DNA from: Tetrahymena elliotti 4EA
Lineage: Eukaryota; Ciliophora; Oligohymenophorea; Hymenostomatida; Tetrahymenidae
Length of the DNA stretch: 64,000 nt
NCBI GenBank assembly: GCA_000231825.2
Contig: JH720341.1
Coordinates: 201,766-265,765, forward strand
Direction: 5' to 3'
Position numbers and translations under genes: made by a program. Positions 60,352-64,000 of the stretch are shown piece by piece. The first letter of the stretch is position 1; each line of letters starts with the position of its first letter. The notes beneath the pieces are model-generated. The model was not told the DNA's origin, did no database searches, and was given only the letters and a program-made list of their open reading frames with translations.

Positions 60352-62930
60352 TCATTCCTCATCGCGGTGCTGTCCTTTTAGGAGTTCCATATACTTTTCT
60401 TCCTCTTTGAAATATCTTTAGAATTTATCATTGTTTTTATCATCATTGTATTAGTTCAGCTTCTGATTAATATTCATATTATTAGAAGGGTTAACCATCA
60501 TCATCATCTATCCGCTATTTGGATTTAATTATGAGTTGACTTGCTTTGGAATATTCGGTTACTGAGGTTGTGTTTATTTGCGTACCTAATTAATTTAATT
60601 TTGCGAAGAAGATTATTAAGAAGACTATGAAGTTGATTATTAAGATGCTTAAGAAGATAATTAACTAGTATTTGTAGTGTTATTAATATTATTATTTTAG
60701 TATTATCCAATCTTTCCACCTCCAGTATTGCTTATAAATTAACTGGAAGGCTATTATTGAGGTTACAACAAATTTTACTGACCTTATTAAGATTGAAGAG
60801 GAGTGCTTGATCCACCTTGGCCTTGGTTCAATACAACTTTCTTTATTAGCTTATTTGGACCGGCCTTTGCTGCATTATATCTTGAATACCCAGATTTAAT
60901 AGGCTGATTATTCTTAAAAGTCTGATTAAAATTTTATTGAGGACCCTTGGAGCTGCTTCTTTATTTATTCAAGTCATTCTGCTTTTGTTGCTAAAGCAAT
61001 AACTATTACTATTGTTATTACTATTGCTACTATTCTGCATATGACTAAGCTAATCTAATTGCTGTGCTCTTAGCCAATTTTTTTAATTGCTAATTTCTAT
61101 TATTGTAACATCCAAGTAAGCTGCTGTAAGTACTATTTTAAGGTAGCTTAATTTAATTTCCTTTAAAAATCAAATCAAAGCCTCCTATTTATTCTTCCTA
61201 ACCTGTTAAGCTATTTTTAAAGACAAATAATGTTTATAAATTCTGTAAATAAATTAGTTTCTTACATTCTTTCTATATCTATGATAGTAAATGTATCATC
61301 AAGTACACTTATCTTCAATTCATTATCAACTTGTGTATTGGCTGTCATGGAAGGACTATATTTAATTTATATAGATAAATGATTTGGTGATAATTATTAA
61401 TTATTTAAGTTTAAAATACCTTGCATTTACTTCTAATAACCAAGGTTTAAGTTAAGCATCAAAAAGAATATCAAATCCATATAATTCAAAGCATCTCTTA
61501 TCATTAATCATTACTTTTTATACAGCCTAAAGAGCTTTAATGATAATCTATTGAATTTGATAAAAAGCTTCACTAACTTTTTCTTATCCATACCTATTGT
61601 TTTTTAATAAATTTTTATGATAAAAATAAATGTAATTGTATAGTAATTTTACTTAGAAATCAAATATAATTTAAGAGTTTGAAGTAACCATTTACCACCT
61701 AGTTTTTCATCATAATTCTCTGATGTTTTCTAAATAGCAACATTCGTTAAATGTACATCTATATGTTTAAATTGTTAATTTAATATCTCAATCAATTACA
61801 CATTTTATACTTACATGCATTACTAATATCTTCTAAATCGTATCTGTGGTGGGTAAATCTTGCAAAACCCGTTCTGTATAGATACACAGTAAGTGGTTAA
61901 TAAGAAACACACAAAGCATATATTCTCATATCAAATTTTTTTCCACCAATCAAAAGAGGATCAGCAATATACTTTTAAACTACATAGGGATCAGCCTGAA
62001 TTAAAAATAATTAGTTTATAAATATAAATAGAATAATTACTTATGGATTGTCAGGATTATATCTATATGTATTCTTCCAATTTCCAATTTCTTTAATATT
62101 TCTGAATAAGAAAATACCCTTTCCTTAAGCTTTACCAATCTTAATTTAAAAGTTTAATTATTAATATTGTATGATATTATTTAATATAGCCTTAAATATT
62201 CAATAATTATTACAGGTTTCATAATCCAAAGTTGCTTAGAATCACTCATAGAATTCACTTTCTTGAATTCTTCACAAAAGATTGAATATTCACTAGGCAA
62301 ATTGTAAGTCAAAGGAGTAAAATTATACCTTTTAAAAAATCAATTAGAATAGGTTGGTCAATTTAATAATAATTAAAATGAATACAATGCTGCTTCTTCT
62401 AATTTATTTTCCTTTTCTAATGTTTTCTTGTATTTTTTAATGTTTTTGATCAGTAAATCCTTTCTGCAAAGCTATTTTTTAAATATTTCCTTAATACTCT
62501 TGCTAAATTAGTAAATAAATTATTTTTTCTTTCATTTTTTAATGTTAGAGCTCACTAAAAAAATTATTTTTGATTGTCTTACTTCTGAAAAATTTCTATA
62601 GTGATTGACTCTCTAGTTTGAGGAAACATGAGCATGATCCATCACATCTAAAATCCATTCCTTTTCAGCCCAATTAAGATCCCAGTCATCGAATTCCGCT
62701 TCTTTCCATTACCTTCTTTTCATTGCTTCTAAAATGCAATTTTTGAAAGTAGTTTTAAACTTAATGCTTGATCTAATTGAGATATAAAAAATTTTAAATA
62801 ACTTTAAATGCGACTGCTTGAATGCTAAAACATTTTATAATTTTATTATTTTTATTTAGCAAATCAAATTTGCTTACGGATGAACAGGGTAATGTTCTTT
62901 TTTTATGTATTTCCTAAAATATTCAGACAT
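60352..62930 (-). CDS. TTLL9: TTLL9-type tubulin polyglutamylase with Gln-rich tail (650 aa)
   Basis: A tubulin-tyrosine-ligase-like enzyme that adds glutamate side chains to tubulin in axonemes and basal bodies. ATP-grasp landmarks: RKDLLIKNIKKYKKTLEKEN, LPSEYSIFCEEFKK, LWIMKPIGKAQGKGIFLFRN, YIADPLLIGGKKFDMRIYAL, YLYRTGFARFTHHRYDLEDI, VHLTNVAIQKTSENYDEKLG, and the Mg/ATP site FDILFDAQLKPWLLEVNASP with its Glu and Asn. The post-catalytic block ILTGQEEQIGGFDLIFKGNQ is characteristic of TTLL9. From about residue 420 there is a poly-Gln run written with TAA/TAG/CAA and a 215-residue Gln/Asn/Ser tail. Nine introns (62773-62877, 62472-62582, 62329-62385, 62140-62213, 61996-62040, 61759-61814, 61594-61652, 61356-61419, 61211-61265) leave exactly 651 codons. 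Confidence 0.93.
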
Positions 62931-63286
62931 TTATTCCTTAAAGAATCAACTGATATTCTTGCTTTTATGTTATTAAGTTAAAATTTTTAATTAAATTACA
63001 AACTTTTTAGAAATTTATTAAATTATAATTCAAAGAAAGCATGTAAATTTTTATATTTATCAACTAATTAATTAACTAAATGACAACGAATAATATTGAG
63101 TGAATAACAAACAACCAAAATATTATTAATTACATCAAACAACTACTTTCTTTTTCAAAAATTAACATCCTTGAAATTTCACTAAAAAGATAAATGGTTA
63201 TTCTAAAAATAATAACTCAAATTAGAATTTAGAATGATTTACAAATAAAAAATATTAATCTTAAAAAAAACAAAATTAAAAATGTA
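62931..63286. other. spacer upstream of TTLL9
   Basis: About 350 bp of A/T-rich DNA between two minus-strand genes, expected to include the TTLL9 promoter. No motif recognised. Confidence 0.55.
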
Positions 63287-64000
63287 TCAACTGTAGTGAG
63301 AATCTGAAAATAATTCAGCTAAGTCTATAACAGATAAAATTTTATAAAAATTAGAACTCAGAGCAAGAGGCTATACATATTTTTGAGTAGAACTTCTTTG
63401 AGCATAATACAACTTAATATACTCTTTTAGCACATTTAAAAATCCATTTTGATAATGAAAATCGACCATGAGATGTTAGTCTTTTCTCATAAAATAATAA
63501 AGAAGGCATTGCTATTCCCAGTTATAATGATTGCAATTTTTGGCTAAGAACTCAGGCAAAACGTTGTAAAGTTCCTTAAATAAATGTTCTATATTTTACT
63601 GATTTATGTATTCTAAGAAATCAATAACATCATCAACTTGAATCAAGCTTTAAGATGCAATTGTAGCAAATTAGTTAAGCTTGTCTTCAGTATATTACCT
63701 AATACTCAATGTATTTTTTAAATCATAAAGTGTGAACTCTTAATTTTTATCAGATGAGCAATTCAATATTATTTCATCTATTGTTTCTATTATTTAATCA
63801 GCATTTTCTATATTTAGTTGGTTTAAACTCTATAGCAATATGTTTAGATCAGATAAACTTAAAGAATTGAAGTCATAATTCTATAATCTGCTTTCTATTA
63901 AACCTCTGAGGTTTAGAGAGATTTGATTTTGTGATGACAAAAAGATAGAAATTGCCATCATTTTTATAAGATTTTGATCAAATAACTTTTAAAAATCCTA
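63287..64000 (-). CDS. 3' part of a helical-repeat protein, partial (at least 237 aa)
   Basis: The frame is open from the window edge to TGA 63287-63289, so the 5' part lies outside. The visible part is strongly helical with regularly spaced Leu/Ile, for example LSDLNILLQSLNQLNIENAD, LNQFATIASQSLIQVDDVID and LFKELYNVLPEFLAKN. Such patterns recall helical-repeat proteins such as mitochondrial FASTK/TBRG4-type factors, but no diagnostic motif is present. It ends LAELFSDSHYS. No intron is needed in this part. The identity is unknown and the N-terminal sequence would be needed to place it. Confidence 0.7.

Noticed and set aside
60525..60719. 64-codon minus-strand open frame with its own ATG
   Set aside because: Alternative frame inside the Gln-rich tail of TTLL9; the TTLL9 frame continues unbroken to TGA 60352-60354.

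Overview
This window looks like a piece of ciliate macronuclear DNA, most likely from Tetrahymena or a close relative. The evidence is direct. Every recognisable gene reads through many in-frame TAA and TAG codons, which align with Gln positions in known families, and ends only at TGA (ciliate nuclear code, translation table 6). The DNA is extremely AT-rich, my impression being close to 80 percent. Genes are interrupted by short GT...AG introns, mostly 45-120 nt. Read with the standard code almost nothing survives. With TGA as the only stop and introns removed, the coding lengths of the resolved genes come out as whole numbers of codons. There are no telomere repeats, rRNA or convincing tRNA genes. 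The species is inferred; the code is seen.

Layout. 1.6-15.4 kb (minus strand) holds a tandem set of giant PAS-domain multi-membrane proteins of the TmcB type: an eroded copy (1.6-3.3 kb), an intact gene (3.5-9.3 kb) and a paralogue (9.9-15.4 kb). 16.5-18.7 kb is a ciliate-type two-membrane-span protein. 20.2-24.5 kb is a cyclic-nucleotide-gated-type K+ channel with a CCHC zinc knuckle after its ligand domain. 25.8-30.1 kb (plus strand) has a Cys-rich orphan, a CCDC42/CFAP73 axonemal coiled coil and a double-ribbon ZNRD2 protein. YKT6 (30.9-31.8 kb, minus) follows, then a gene-poor stretch of about 4 kb. 37.7-46.3 kb (minus) has a probable mitochondrial protein, a peroxisomal acyl-CoA oxidase ending in SKL, a secretory type I membrane protein and an ASH2L-like SPRY protein. 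46.9-56.2 kb (plus) has an MFSD1-like transporter, an RPGRIP1L-like ciliary transition-zone protein with added EF-hands, and two small orphans sharing a motif. 57.2-64.0 kb (minus) has an F-box protein, the tubulin polyglutamylase TTLL9 with a long Gln-rich tail, and the 3' part of a helical protein running off the window.

The genes are not operons; each has its own flanks. Several do share a theme. CCDC42/CFAP73, RPGRIP1L, TTLL9 and possibly the two small orphans downstream of RPGRIP1L are cilium genes, and the channel and PAS proteins are membrane sensors, as expected for a motile ciliate. No CRISPR, phage, insertion sequence or transposase was seen. The most unusual items are the zinc-knuckle K+ channel, the eroding partial duplicate, the EF-hand extension on RPGRIP1L, the ASH2 SPRY split by a low-complexity insert, and a YKT6 with a shifted ionic-layer arginine.
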